From contig NC_043997.1 in the NCBI RefSeq assembly GCF_902150065.1, forward strand, positions 26,771,827 to 26,835,826: DNA of 64,000 bases, read 5' to 3'. The notes beneath the pieces were generated by a model, which was not told where the DNA came from, made no database searches, and saw only the letters and a program-made list of their open reading frames with translations. Every line of letters begins with the position of its first letter. The stretch's first letter is position 1. This DNA comes from Myripristis murdjan (taxonomy: Eukaryota > Chordata > Actinopteri > Holocentriformes > Holocentridae). The translations under genes and the position numbers were made by a program. Shown here one piece after another: positions 8,695-19,415 of the stretch.

Positions 8695-10036
8695 AGGTAT
8701 ATTAGGTGTCCGTCCACTTTTCTCATTGGCCCGCCCTGAGAAAGCTTTGTGTTTTTGTTTTTTTTTCATTTTTTTTTCTTTTTTTTTATTATTATTAATA
8801 TTTTTTATTCACCCATTGAAAATATCCTAAACATTCAAACCAAAACATGTAATAGAATAAGTGGAAACATATAAAGTTGAATAACTGTTCTATGGCTTAT
8901 CCAGTAATGTGTGATCTGACGCGCTTGATTGCGCACACCGTACATACGCTGTACGATGCGAGAACGTTGAAGCGGAACTGTTTTATTTAGGTTGTTTTTA
9001 ACTAAAATAACAGTGTTCGAAGTATTGAATATACAACTGTGGATAAAGAAGTCTTGGATTATGCTGGATGATGGGTTTGGGTGATGATGGGTGGCTAATG
9101 TTTTTTGAGTTCTCCAGTTCTGCTGCGGGACGTTGTGGATTCAAGACATCTAACCATGAGTAATTGATATACAAATTAAAATTTTTGGATGAAGTATCCC
9201 TTTAACCCATGTTTTTAACATTAGTGGGATAGGTTGTAACAAAAAGAAAAGAATTAAGGCGCAACTCATCACTGGTGTGTCCTGTGTTGATGAAGAAAAC
9301 ATAACATAAATCAAGGCTAGTGAAATAAATACGCTCTCTTCTACAGTTACACCACATGCAATTGAAATCTAGGTAAATTCACCCTAGATTGACATTACAT
9401 TACTGTCCCTTTAAGAGAGAGGCTGACGTTGATTGACACCCGCTGCTCACGCACAGCAGAGAACGCTGCCTGGAAACAACTTAGAACTGTTCACAATTAA
9501 AATCCCGGTGAGTTAATAGCCGTAATTGAATACCTGTTGCATTAGCATGCTAACTCCCATAGCAAGCATGGTACACAGATAAAAAAAAAATTAGAGGCTG
9601 GTAGGTCGGTATTTTTATTAATAAAACCAGTCAGGGTGATCTTTAAGAGGATAAAGTGAGGTTGTGTATATGTATTAATGGTGTTGTATGCCCTATGAGC
9701 CATGTGAGATTGCTAAATTGTATTTTGTGTTGCCTGCTAATTTCTGTTGCTGAAGCTAGCTAAACGCCGGTGTGGGGTCAGTGAAATTTTGCAGTTGAAG
9801 CAAGGATTAATGGAAGTCATTTTGTAGCTTTGCTACCACTGGTCACTGTGCTTTATAAGTTGTGTATTTGTAGTCTGTGGAAGAGGTGACAATGTACCTG
9901 ATTTTTAAGATGGTTATGTTGAGTTTATTTGCCTTAAGATTTACAGTTTACAGATTTATAGTTATATTGCTATATCTACAGTTACAGTGACTTAATGAAT
10001 ATCTACTGCTGTGATGAGTTAATGAATATTTACAGT
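8695..10036. other. Intergenic DNA, no gene seen
   Basis: T-rich run at 8755-8810. A segment ending GAAGTATCCCTTTAA near 9180-9205 resembles the terminus of a fish DNA transposon, but no partner end was found. Nothing else recognised. Confidence 0.5.
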
Positions 10037-10475
10037 CAGCCCTGGTGAAAAAACCAGCTTGACCAGCCTTAGCTGGTCAAGCTGGTGACCAGCTTAATTC
10101 CAGCTGGTCTATGGTATAGCTGGTCTAAGGTGTGTTTTGGACACACTTTAGCTGGTCAAGCTGGAGAGGGCCAGCCTATGATGGTGGTTTTAGCTGGTCA
10201 AGCTGGAGAGGGCCAGCCTATGCTGGTTTTAGCTGGTCAAGCTGGAGAGGGCCAGCCTATGCTGGTGGTTTTAGCTGGTTAAGCTGGAGAGGGCCAGCCT
10301 ATGCTGGTTTTAGCTGGTCAAGCTGGAGAGGGCCAGCCTATGCTGGTGGTTTTAGCTGGTCAAGCTGGAGAGGGCCAGCCTATGCTGGTGGTTTTAGCTG
10401 GTCAAGCTGGAGAGGGCCATCTTATGCTGATGTTTTAGCTGTTTTATACTGGTTTAAGGTGGTACACTACCTTGT
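10037..10475. mobile_element. GCTGG-rich non-autonomous element
   Basis: Begins CCCTGGTGAAAAAACCAGC, close to the ends of the elements at 10804 and 15824 (CCCTGTTAAAAAAACTAGC, and CCCTGCTGAAAAAAACAGC inverted). The body is the minisatellite listed separately. Probably a hAT-like or related non-autonomous family, inferred from end similarity only. Confidence 0.5.
10148..10430. repeat. 39/42-bp minisatellite
   Basis: Seven units of TTTTAGCTGGTCAAGCTGG plus GAGAGGGCCAGCCTATGCTGG, ending with or without an extra TGG, so units are 42 or 39 bp. The first five alternate 42/39. Both lengths are multiples of three, which explains the open frame through it. Confidence 0.9.
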
Positions 10476-10803
10476 TTCCTGAATAGAATATATGATGGTG
10501 AATTTCAGCCAGTTGCAAACAGCAGGAGATATATAAAAAAGGTATGTATTAACAAAATCCATTAAAATGAGAAAGTTGAGTGTCAGTTTCATATTTACTG
10601 CAAACAACAACGTACCATCATTTATGAAGTAATTTTCATCATAACATTTGGAACATTGGAACAGTTAACAGAATCAGATGGTTGGTTGAGCTGGTCATGA
10701 AAATGTACCTGAATGAAGGCTATTTAAAGTCTATTTGTACACATAAACAAAATAAAATAACACATTAAGTGAACTGAAGCAGAAAAACTTTATTTAAATA
10801 AAT
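10476..10803. other. Spacer between GCTGG-type elements
   Basis: AT-rich, no coding or repeat structure recognised. Confidence 0.5.
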
Positions 10804-11280
10804 TACCCTGTTAAAAAAACTAGCATAGACCAGCAAGGCTGGTCACCAGCAAAACCAGCATATGTTGTGTTTTGATGCTGGTGACCAGCATCCTGTGCTG
10901 GTTATGCTGGTGACCCGCATTCCATGCTGGTCCAGCATCCCATGCTGGTTATGCTGGTGACCAGCATTCCATGCTGGTTATGCTGGTCACCAGCATCCCA
11001 TGCTCGCCCAGCAAACAGGCCTGCAGTGGCCCTTTACAAGCCCACTTAGGGCTCCCAGTGGGCTGCCCGTGCAGGTCCCCTGAGAATTTGCTCATTGGCA
11101 AAATGTTGGCCCCTCAGTGCTGGTCCCGCATGGGCAGCCCTCATTAACCCCTAAGGAAGCCTGCACTGGCCCTGTATGGGCCCACTTAGGGCTGGCTAGA
11201 GGGCGCACAGCAGGCAGGCTTTACCTAGCCTTCAGGAAGCCCTCACTGCCCTCGCTAGGCCCACACTGATTTTGCAGTTA
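10804..11280 (+). mobile_element. Compound CCAGC element, copy 1
   Basis: Starts CCCTGTTAAAAAAACTAGC. A block of CCAGCAT/ATGCTGG motifs to about 11010 is followed, after CAGCAAACAGGCC, by a GGGCCCACT-rich block. The same order in reverse orientation is seen at 15176-15824. Non-coding. Distal end not precisely defined. Confidence 0.55.
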
Positions 11281-11513
11281 AATCCCCCCATTAATCTAAA
11301 ACAATAAATCAGTTCCACACATTAATGTATTTCAGCTAGAAGTGTAGTTTCCTTTGGGAGTTCCATACATCTGAAATGGATGTGGTCATTGATGTATGCA
11401 TTGTCAAAAATGTACAATAGTCCAAAGGATTCCAATCAATTCATTTATTAAATACAAACACATTACACTGAATGAAAAATGTTCTACTCTGCACATTACA
11501 GCCTTATTAATTT
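11281..11513. other. Intergenic
   Basis: No recognised feature. Confidence 0.5.
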
Positions 11514-11670
11514 AAGACAGGGTTGTCAAACTGGTGCCATGGAGAGCCAAGAGGCTGCAGGTTTTCATTCCAACCGAAACCTCCACCAGGTGATTTCACT
11601 GATTGGTTCCTCCTTTCTGATACAAGGTGAGGTAATCAGTGAAATCACCTGGTGATCTATTGATATCTAT
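11514..11670. repeat. Dispersed fish repeat with 21-bp hairpin
   Basis: Contains arms 11584-11604 and 11634-11654 (CACCAGGTGATTTCACTGATT and exact complement) with a 29-nt loop. Upstream GAGGCTGCAGGTTTTCATTC is a motif I recall from a common teleost repeat. Family not named. Confidence 0.6.
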
Positions 11671-12298
11671 TGTTCGTGACCCCCTAACTCTTCTTACGAA
11701 ACATGGTCAACGGAACATGAGAGGAACTGCAGTCAAAATCCAAATATGAATGATTCAAATTCAGTTACTAGTGGCACATTTTTCAGCCCATACTTCAAAC
11801 AAAGAAAAAGCAAAAACTCTGACCTCTGATGCTGAAAATATATTCTTGTGTGCTGCTAACATGTCCGTATTTCAATTGAGGTGATGTATTGATTGGCAAA
11901 GCTCACTCTTCCCCTCAAGTCTCTTGGGTAGTCAGCCGACGATGTTAGCGCTCCATTCGTCCACCTGCTGTCTCTTGAATTCCGTAGCCACACCTTCATC
12001 TCATCCTCAACTTCAGACTCCTGAGGACTTGGCTGGAGGGAGCATTTTCTTACAGCCTCTGAAACATAAAAGTAAAGGGGCCTATATAAAATACTGTGTG
12101 TAGTGAGCAGTATCTATATGCTATTTCTAATACCAGTGTTATCAAACAGTCATTTATTTTTGGCGGGCCGCCACAATATCAACACTGTCCTCCACATATT
12201 CATTTTCTATTTCCAGAGCTGCCACCATGTTCAATCACTTAGACAGTGTAGCAGTGAATAATATGTTAAATATGCCAACAGAGTGGACGTATTCCTTC

Positions 12299-12329
<31 letters not shown>

Positions 12330-12661
12330 TTGAGTGAGACAGAGATATACCTTAATCTCTCTACTCTGTGTCACAAACCAGGAAGTCAAGATCAACTCCT
12401 CTTTTGTCTGTACTTCTTGGTTTTCTGTCTCTGTTCTGGAAGAGAGAGTAGGGTGGGAACAAAGAGGGAGAGAAACAGAGGGATGGAGTGAGAGAGAAGG
12501 AGAGTAGAGAAAGAAGGCCAAGACGTGGGTAATTTTCCTTGTGAAAGACAATAAAAGCACATTACAGTATCAGTTTATTCTAGAATTCACACTGTTTGTT
12601 TGAAGATAACATTTGACATTATGAGCATATTTGGGTGTGTCATTTGTTGTCATTTGTTGTA
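11671..12661. other. Intergenic with (TG)n
   Basis: A TG dinucleotide run lies at about 12301-12328. No gene is supported; the short frames over the run are low-complexity. Confidence 0.5.
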
Positions 12662-14103
12662 CAGGGCTCCAGACTGCGACCAAATGGTCACTTTTTGCAG
12701 CGACCCTTGAGACAGCGCAAGCATATTTGGCAACCACTTGCACGTGTGCAACTTGTAAATTTGCCGACATTTTTTTTATGTCTAAAAATGTCCAGGAACT
12801 AGCGGTTATGAAGGGAAGGAGTTTTAGGGAGGTGTCGTTCGGACCTGATCACATCTGGATCAGCTGTCAGTCAGTTCAATAGCTGTTTGTGTCTGAGCAC
12901 ATCAGTGCTGTAATATTAGGCTCACAGCCATATGAGTTTCTCTCTCTGTACTGTTACCTGATCAACAAACATCTGCACTGAATAAAAACCTGCATGCAGT
13001 ATTTAAACTGCGCACTGTGTCAGGCAGCGGCACACAAATAAGTTTTACTGAAAAGAAACATTAATATTTTTGATTATTAGTATTGTCTGTTTTCACTGAT
13101 GTCCTGATTTTAAAGTCACGGTTTAATAACCCAGAATTTTATAAAAGTGTCTTTTGTTCATCACACTTTATTGAGGCTAAATGCTTCAGGAAAAATTTTC
13201 TTTTATCACTTTTATCAGCGCTCAATGGTCAGCCTGAGAAGTGTTTTTTTTCCCCCTAGCAAACAGACTCATCTACTCTCTCTGACTTAAGTCCATAAAA
13301 ATAATCCAAATCCATAACAGTTCACATGGGAAGTAGCTACTGATGAAAAGAAAACTATTTCTGATTAATGCAGTCATTTAAAAACTGACTGGTAGTTCTG
13401 GAATAAAAACAGCTGCTTGGTAATATTATCTCTGCTAATACTGACCACCATGCTGCCCATTACAAGTCACTTACATGCATCAGACACCGGCCTCCAAGTA
13501 CCACTTCATTTTTAGCCAGAAAAAAAGCTGTGTACGTTAAGCCCTGACTGCTAATAGTCTATTTTAACGTACAGTAGCCTTTAAAACTTGGTACACAATA
13601 CATTTCTCTCGCTGTGTTTCTCCACTGTGCTTGCCTCCTCACTCTTACACGTACTGAACTCCGTTTTACACTGTGGATCCTCCACGACTAGCATGAGTAA
13701 ACCGTGAAGTGCCGTGAGGATGCGCAAACCGGCGCAAACAAAGTGGACTTGAGTAAGTAGAGGGTGTAAGGCCATGTTTAACAAATGCCCCCTCTGTCTC
13801 CTGTCCGCAAAAACATAGTACATACGGAGAGACTGTGACGTTAGCTGAAAAAGGCACAGACCCACACCGAGGAGTGTAGGTGGTGTGACCCACGCAGCTG
13901 GACCCTCAGCCTTCCTCACGCACACACTCAGACAGGTGAACTCTCTCCCCCCTCAACATGGATTATTAAAATTATAGTAAAAGAAAAACGTCGGCAAATT
14001 CGACGCACAACGACGCGCGTGCTTTGTGAGAGCAGCTGTGAAAATATTGGCGCTGTCTCAAAAACGGCAAAATGCCACGATCTGGTCTCAGTTTGGAGCC
14101 CCG
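12662..14103. mobile_element. hAT-like non-autonomous element with ~105-bp TIRs
   Basis: Left end CAGGGCTCCAGACTGCGACC at 12662. The right end, read on the minus strand, is CGGGGCTCCAAACTGAGACC at 14103. Similarity between the two ends runs inward about 105 bp to AAATTTGCCGAC (12765, and inverted near 13981-13990). About 1.44 kb in all, no transposase recognised. CAGGG-type termini suggest hAT. The flanks TTGTTGT and CTGTTGT could be a worn target duplication. Confidence 0.6.
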
Positions 14104-14675
14104 ACTGTTGTCAGAAAATTAAATACTCTCGCAGGCCACTGTGGTGAGGAATATGAGAAACAGGATGATAGGGACCACTAGCCCAACCTTATATTTATTT
14201 TCCGCTGAGTGAAGTTTAAGCTAAGCCAACCGTCAATGTCAAGGTTTGCTAGCTGACAAAGATAGCTAACATTCGTCAACGTTCGAAAAAATGGCTAATG
14301 GTCTGAATTAACTAAAACCATACTCAAATACAATCCCAGGAGAACACACACTATGACAATATTTGCTGTAACATTAAACTTTAAGATGAAACATTACAAT
14401 TAAAACTTACCTCGGGAAAATACCACCTTCAGCCAGAAGACGTAACGGTCGCGCTCTGTTCCGGTGGTGATGTGAAGAGGCTCAAGTGCGTAGTGATATA
14501 TGGCACCTCTTCAGCAGAAAATAGTTCCAAGCACGGACGTAATTTGGGAGGGCAGTGTTCACTTTTCTTTTATATTTAAAATTATATTTTCTTCCATATA
14601 ACTGCCTGAAAATGGCAGATGGTTCTCTGTTACACTCACTTCAAATAAAATTGATGATCACTACTTGCATTGAAT

Positions 14676-14732
<57 letters not shown>

Positions 14733-15175
14733 TTATTTATTTATTTTTTTCAGTTTCTCCCCTCCTGTAATATTCCCTGGTCAATTTCATTTTCACATAT
14801 ACCAGTCTGCGATAATCCATCCATTTATATGCCTGAGTTTAACTATTGTCAAAATAATTCAGAATTTCTCCTTATTTTTTTTAACTAAAAAAATGAGGTA
14901 TAATTTTATGTAAATGAGGTCTATTGACCAAAAAGATGGTAAACTGTTAATTCTGAACCCTGCTAAACCTTTTAAAACATCAATTATCTATTAAAAATTA
15001 TAGGCTTTTCTTGTTAAAAACAAAAAGTAATATTTGTTCATGAGTTTTTAAGTGATCATGTGTAGACACAATCCAATTCAAATAATGGATTTTTTATGCA
15101 TTCTGTGCAGAGGCTATAAATGCAGTCTCTCTCTGAATTTCAAATTACATTAAAAAAAAAAAAAAAAAAAAGCCG
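14104..15175. other. Intergenic, AT-rich
   Basis: A CG-containing stretch at 14411-14520 ends in a good splice-donor match on the minus strand (CCCGAG/GTAAGT at about 14411). It could be a non-coding first exon, but no linked coding exon was found. A (TA)n tract lies at 14674-14712 and T-runs follow. Confidence 0.4.
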
Positions 15176-15824
15176 CCAAAGTGTGGGAAATGACTTTGGG
15201 CTGCCTGCACAAAACCAGCATGGGCCCAAAGGTACAAAAGTTGCTCTGGACCCAAATGGGCTGGCCCACACTGGGCCAACATGGGCTTTCTGTGGGCAAT
15301 CCACTATTATGGGCTGCTTACGGAGAGCCCGTGGTGAGCTCAGAGCTTTGGGCCTTGCCTGGGCAAGCCAGCACTGGGCCGGTGTAGGTTTGGTGTGGGC
15401 TGGCCCTAGCCCACAGTGCCCACAAAAAGCCTGCGTGGGCCCCACTGGGGCATGTTTGCTGGGGGATGCTGGTCCAACAACATCCCATGCTGGTCCACCA
15501 GCATCCACCAGCATTCCCATGCTGGTCCACCAGCTACACCAGCATCAGACCAGCACTAACCAGCAATAACCAGCATAGACCAGCAAAGAATCCATGCTGG
15601 TCTATGCTGTTTTTTTCTTGCTGGCCATCCAGCTGGTCCAGCTCGACCACCAGCTTTGGTGACCAGCTAACCAAGCTGGCCACCTGTACTGATGGACCAG
15701 CAACACCAGCCTGACCAGCTTGTCCAGCCTGGTAAACCAGCTAAACTTGCCTAAAACCAGCTAAGACCAGCCTGGACCTGCTACTAGCTTTAGCTGGTTT
15801 AAGCTGTTTTTTTCAGCAGGGAGG
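15176..15824 (-). mobile_element. Compound CCAGC element, copy 2 (inverted)
   Basis: Reverse orientation of the arrangement at 10804-11280. On the minus strand it starts CCCTGCTGAAAAAAACAGC, has a CCAGC/GCTGG block to about 15450, then CAGCAAACATGCC and a GGGCCCACAC-rich block. Frames on both strands here are open but reflect repeated GCTGG/CCCA motifs, not a protein. Confidence 0.55.
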
Positions 15825-15894
15825 GGCGCTGCCAGGAATTTTGGGCCCCATGGAAAAAAAACAAACAAACAAAAAAAAAAAAAAACATATATAT

Positions 15895-16603
15895 ACACTA
15901 CTCACAAAAAGTTAGGGATATTCGGCTTTCGGGTGAAATTTCAGGATGAACCTAAAATGCATTATAACCTTTACAGGTGAACTTAATGTGACCTTCTGTA
16001 AACTTTTGAATGCACATGTCCAACTGTTCAATGTTTCAGTACTTTTTGCACAAGTTACTGTTCTCTAACAAGGAGTTTAACGGCAAAATTCACATCGGGT
16101 GTTTGATGCTCCAGCTCATCGAGGTCGTATCATTAGGGAACGGCTGCTGGAGACTGGGGTACCTCAAATGGAGTGGCCTGCACTTTCTCAGACCTGAATC
16201 CCATAGAAAACCTATGGGATCAGCTGAGTCGCCGTGTAGAGGCTCGGAGCTCTGTACCCCAGAACCTCAATGTCCTGAGGGCCGCCCTTCAAGAAGAGTG
16301 GGATGCCATGCCTCAGCAGACAATAAGTCGACTTGTGAACAGCATGAGACGTCGTTGTCAAGCTGTAATTGATGCTCAAGGGCACATGACAAGTTATTGA
16401 CACTGACATTTTTTGTTGTGGTATATCCACCACTGTTGTTGGCTTTTGTTTCAAGAAATAGTTTGAGATGAGGAAATCACCAGTGTATGCTTCTACTTAA
16501 ATGCCCTACTTTCATGATATAATATCACTGTAGCGTGAACTTTTTATATTTTACATAAATTTCACCCAAAAGTCAAATATCCCTAACTTTTTGTGAGTAG
16601 TGT
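15895..16603 (+). mobile_element. Tc1-like element, internally deleted
   Basis: TIRs ACACTACTCACAAAAAGTTA (15895 onward, and inverted to 16603) extend about 45 bp through GGGATATTCGG and GGGTGAAATTT. About 709 bp long against roughly 1.3-1.6 kb for a complete Tc1-like element. Flanked by TA-rich sequence, as expected for TA targeting. Confidence 0.85.
16173..16400 (+). pseudogene. Tc1 transposase C-terminal remnant
   Basis: Encodes SDLNPIENLWDQLSRRV, the region around the last catalytic Glu of the Tc1 DDE domain, then a typical C-terminal tail (LVNSMRRRCQAVIDAQG). The HTH, both catalytic Asp residues and the start are gone, lost with the internal deletion of the element. Confidence 0.85.
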
Positions 16604-16631
16604 TTATATATACATATATATATATATATAT

Positions 16632-19090
16632 ATACATATTCAAGGATTCAAGGAACTTTATTGTCATACCAGCTCACATTTACATTAGGACTCAGGTCCC
16701 GGTATAAGCCTAAATAAATAAATAAAGCAAGGTAAAAAAAAAAAAAAAAAAGAAAAAGAAAGAAGTGTAAATATAAAAAATAAGATATACAAAGGACTCA
16801 GGTCCCGGTATAAACCTAAATAAATAAATAAAGCAAGGTAAAAAAAAAAGGAAAAAAAAGAAAGAAGTGTAAATATAAAAAATAAGATATATAAATATAA
16901 ATGAAGTACATATGAATAAATATAAACAGCCTATATAAATATAAACAAACAGTATATGTATATAATAAATATAAACAGCCTGTATAAATATAAAAAGTAT
17001 ATAGGATACAAGGAAGTTTATTTGTCATTACACAACAGGTTGAATAATGAAATTAAAGTGTGGTTCCCTCTTGATTGATTAATTGATTGATTGTGTAGAA
17101 AATAGAATTATTAAGCCTGGAGGAGTTCAGATGGTGCATTTAGTAGTCTCACAGCCTGAGAGAAGAAGCTGCTCTGTAGTCTGGTGGTACGGCAGCGGAT
17201 ACTTCTGTATCTTTTGCCTGATGGAAGCAGGGTGAACAGGCTGTGGCTGGGGTGGGTGTTGCCTTTTAGGATCCTTTTGGCTCTGCGCAGGCACCTCACC
17301 TCCCCGATATCACTGATGCTTGGTAGATGAGTACCAATGATGTTTTGGGCAGTTTTAATCACTCGTTGCAGAGTCTTCCTGTCCGGGGCCGTGCACATCC
17401 CATGCCAGTTTGTGATGTTTCCAGTCAGGATGCTTTCAATCGCTCCTTTGTAGAAGCTGACAAGAACTTGGCGTGGGAATTTTGCTTTCTTAAGTTTCCT
17501 TATGAAATACAGCTGTTTCTGAGCTTTTTTAACCAGGGCAGAGATATGTGAAGTCCATGTCAGGTTCTCTGTTATGTTGATTCCCAGGAACTTAAAACTG
17601 CTCACTTGCTCCACCTCAGCTCCATTGATGTAGACAGGGTTGTGTGTCTTTGCTTCCTTTTTTCTAAAATCAACTATCAGCTCTTTGGTTTTGCTGACGT
17701 TGAGCAGTAGGTTGTTTTCTGTGCACCATTCTGCAAGATGGTTGATTTCCTCCTGATGGTAGTGTCATCTGCGAACTTCACAATAGAGTTTTCTCCATGT
17801 CAGGGGTTGCAGTCGTGAGTGTACAGCATGAACAGGAGGGGGCTGAGCACACAGCCCTGGGGACTGTGTGTATCACTTGAGCACTAGAGTGGAGGAGGAG
17901 AGACTGCCAATCCGAACTGACTGGGGTCTTTGTGAGGAAGTCCAGTGTCCAGTTGCAGAGGGTGGTACTGATGCCCAGAGTGTTCAGTTTTCCAATCAGC
18001 TTCATGGGGGAGATTGTGTTGAAAGCTGAGCTGAAATCAACAAACAGCATTCTGGTGTAGGTGTTGCTTTTCTCAAGGTGAGTGAAGACTGAGTGGAGAG
18101 CACTGGAGATGGCATCCTCTGTGGATCTGTTGGTTCTGAATGCAAACTGCTGAGGGTCCAGACTGGCAGGGATGTTGTTCTTCATGTACTGGAGAACCAG
18201 TTTCTCAAAGCACTTCATTAGGATGGGGGTGAGTGCCACAGGGCGGTAGTCATTTAGATAGATTTAGACACTGCAGACCTTTTAGGCACAGGGATGATGG
18301 TGGCTGTCTTGAAGCAGGTGGGAACACTCTCCTGTGACAGCAATATGTTGAAAATGTCAGTAATGACATCTACTAGCTGGTTGGCACATGTTTTTAGTAC
18401 ACGGCCAGGGATGTTATCAGGCCCAGCAGCTTTACTCATATTCACTTTCAGCAGGACTTTCCTCACATCCACTTTGGATACTGACAGTGGCCGGTCCTCT
18501 GGAGGCGGAGTAGACTTTACAGCTGACTCTCTGTTGCAGCGGTCAAAGCGAGCATAAAATGTGTCTAGCTCGTCTGGTAACGTGGCCTCACACATGATGG
18601 GAGCGCTCCTGCTTTTGTAACCTGTAACACGTTTGACCGCCTGCCACAAGTCTTTGCTGTTGTTGGTGTTGAGGTCTCTCTCCAGTCTCTGCTGATGCCT
18701 TCGCTTTGCCTCCTTGATGCTAGCTTTCAGTTTTGCTCTGGCGGTGTTGTAGGCTTCTTTGTCACCTGACTTAAAGGCAGCTTTTTTGGCTCTACATAGA
18801 GCTCTCACCTCTCCATTCATCCAGGCTTTCTCATTAGGGAATGATTTAACTGTCCTTATTTTTACCACATCATCAGCACATTTGCTGATGTATGATGTCA
18901 CTGATGATGTGTATTCTTCAAGGTCAATATGTTTCTCCTGGGTAGCAGCATCCCTGAACATCTGCCAGTCCGTGCATTCAAAACAGTCCTGTAGAGCCGC
19001 TTCATCTGTCCACACTTTAACAGTTTTTACAGTTGGTTTGACCCTTTTTGTCCGCTGGATGTAGGTTGGCAGGAGAAGCAGGGAGATGTC
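16632..19090 (-). mobile_element. L2-type LINE, 5'-truncated (LINE A)
   Basis: Minus strand. Its 3' end is the plus-strand segment from 16632 (CAAGGAACTTTATTGTCATA) plus duplicated A-rich pieces at 16700-16860. The RT reading frame runs 19015 to 17111. The 5' end stops in the endonuclease domain (SD.ISLLLLPTY near 19090) at a TA/CA tract. Clade call rests on the RT and C-terminal sequence style of fish L2 elements. Confidence 0.8.
17111..19015 (-). pseudogene. L2-type ORF2 (endonuclease end and RT), broken
   Basis: In order: endonuclease-RT linker, RT motifs SKAAGPDNIPGRVL and PKRSAV, motif [14 protein letters not shown] (catalytic Asp kept), then the C-terminal block FKFLGINITENLTW to AVRLLNAPSELL. 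At least three frames are needed: breaks fall near 18245 (between the PK motif and ALTPILMK), near 17900 (before motif C) and before 17614. Motif C is not readable in frame. Not able to make protein. Confidence 0.85.
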
Positions 19091-19096
19091 TGATTA

Positions 19097-19103
19097 TACA
19101 TAC

Positions 19104-19176
<73 letters not shown>

Positions 19177-19177
19177 C
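19097..19177. repeat. (TA)n/(CA)n microsatellite
   Basis: TA tract, about 48 bp of CA, then TA again. It separates LINE A from LINE B. Confidence 0.95.
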
Positions 19178-19415
19178 AGCCGATATAAATATAAACAGTA
19201 TAATATAAACAGTGTATATGAATAGAAAGTGGACCAAGTGACAGAACCCGACGCCCGGTACTGGGATTCAGGAACTGTTAGGCTTGATACACAGACAGTG
19301 CTGAAATTAGCTAATGAGTGTTAAACACGCATGTTAGTGATATTGCACTTATGGTGGAAAGTGATTTGTGCAGAAAAAGGGAGAAAGACAGAATGAGATG
19401 GGAGAGGGTGGGAGA

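Noticed and set aside
14411-14520. Minus-strand first exon with CCCGAG/GTAAGT
   Set aside because: A single donor match without a partner exon is not enough for a gene call; noted only in the intergenic entry.
15120-15714. Frames of 126-149 codons on both strands in 15120-15714
   Set aside because: They read repeated GCTGG/CCCAC motifs of a non-coding element, in several phases at once.
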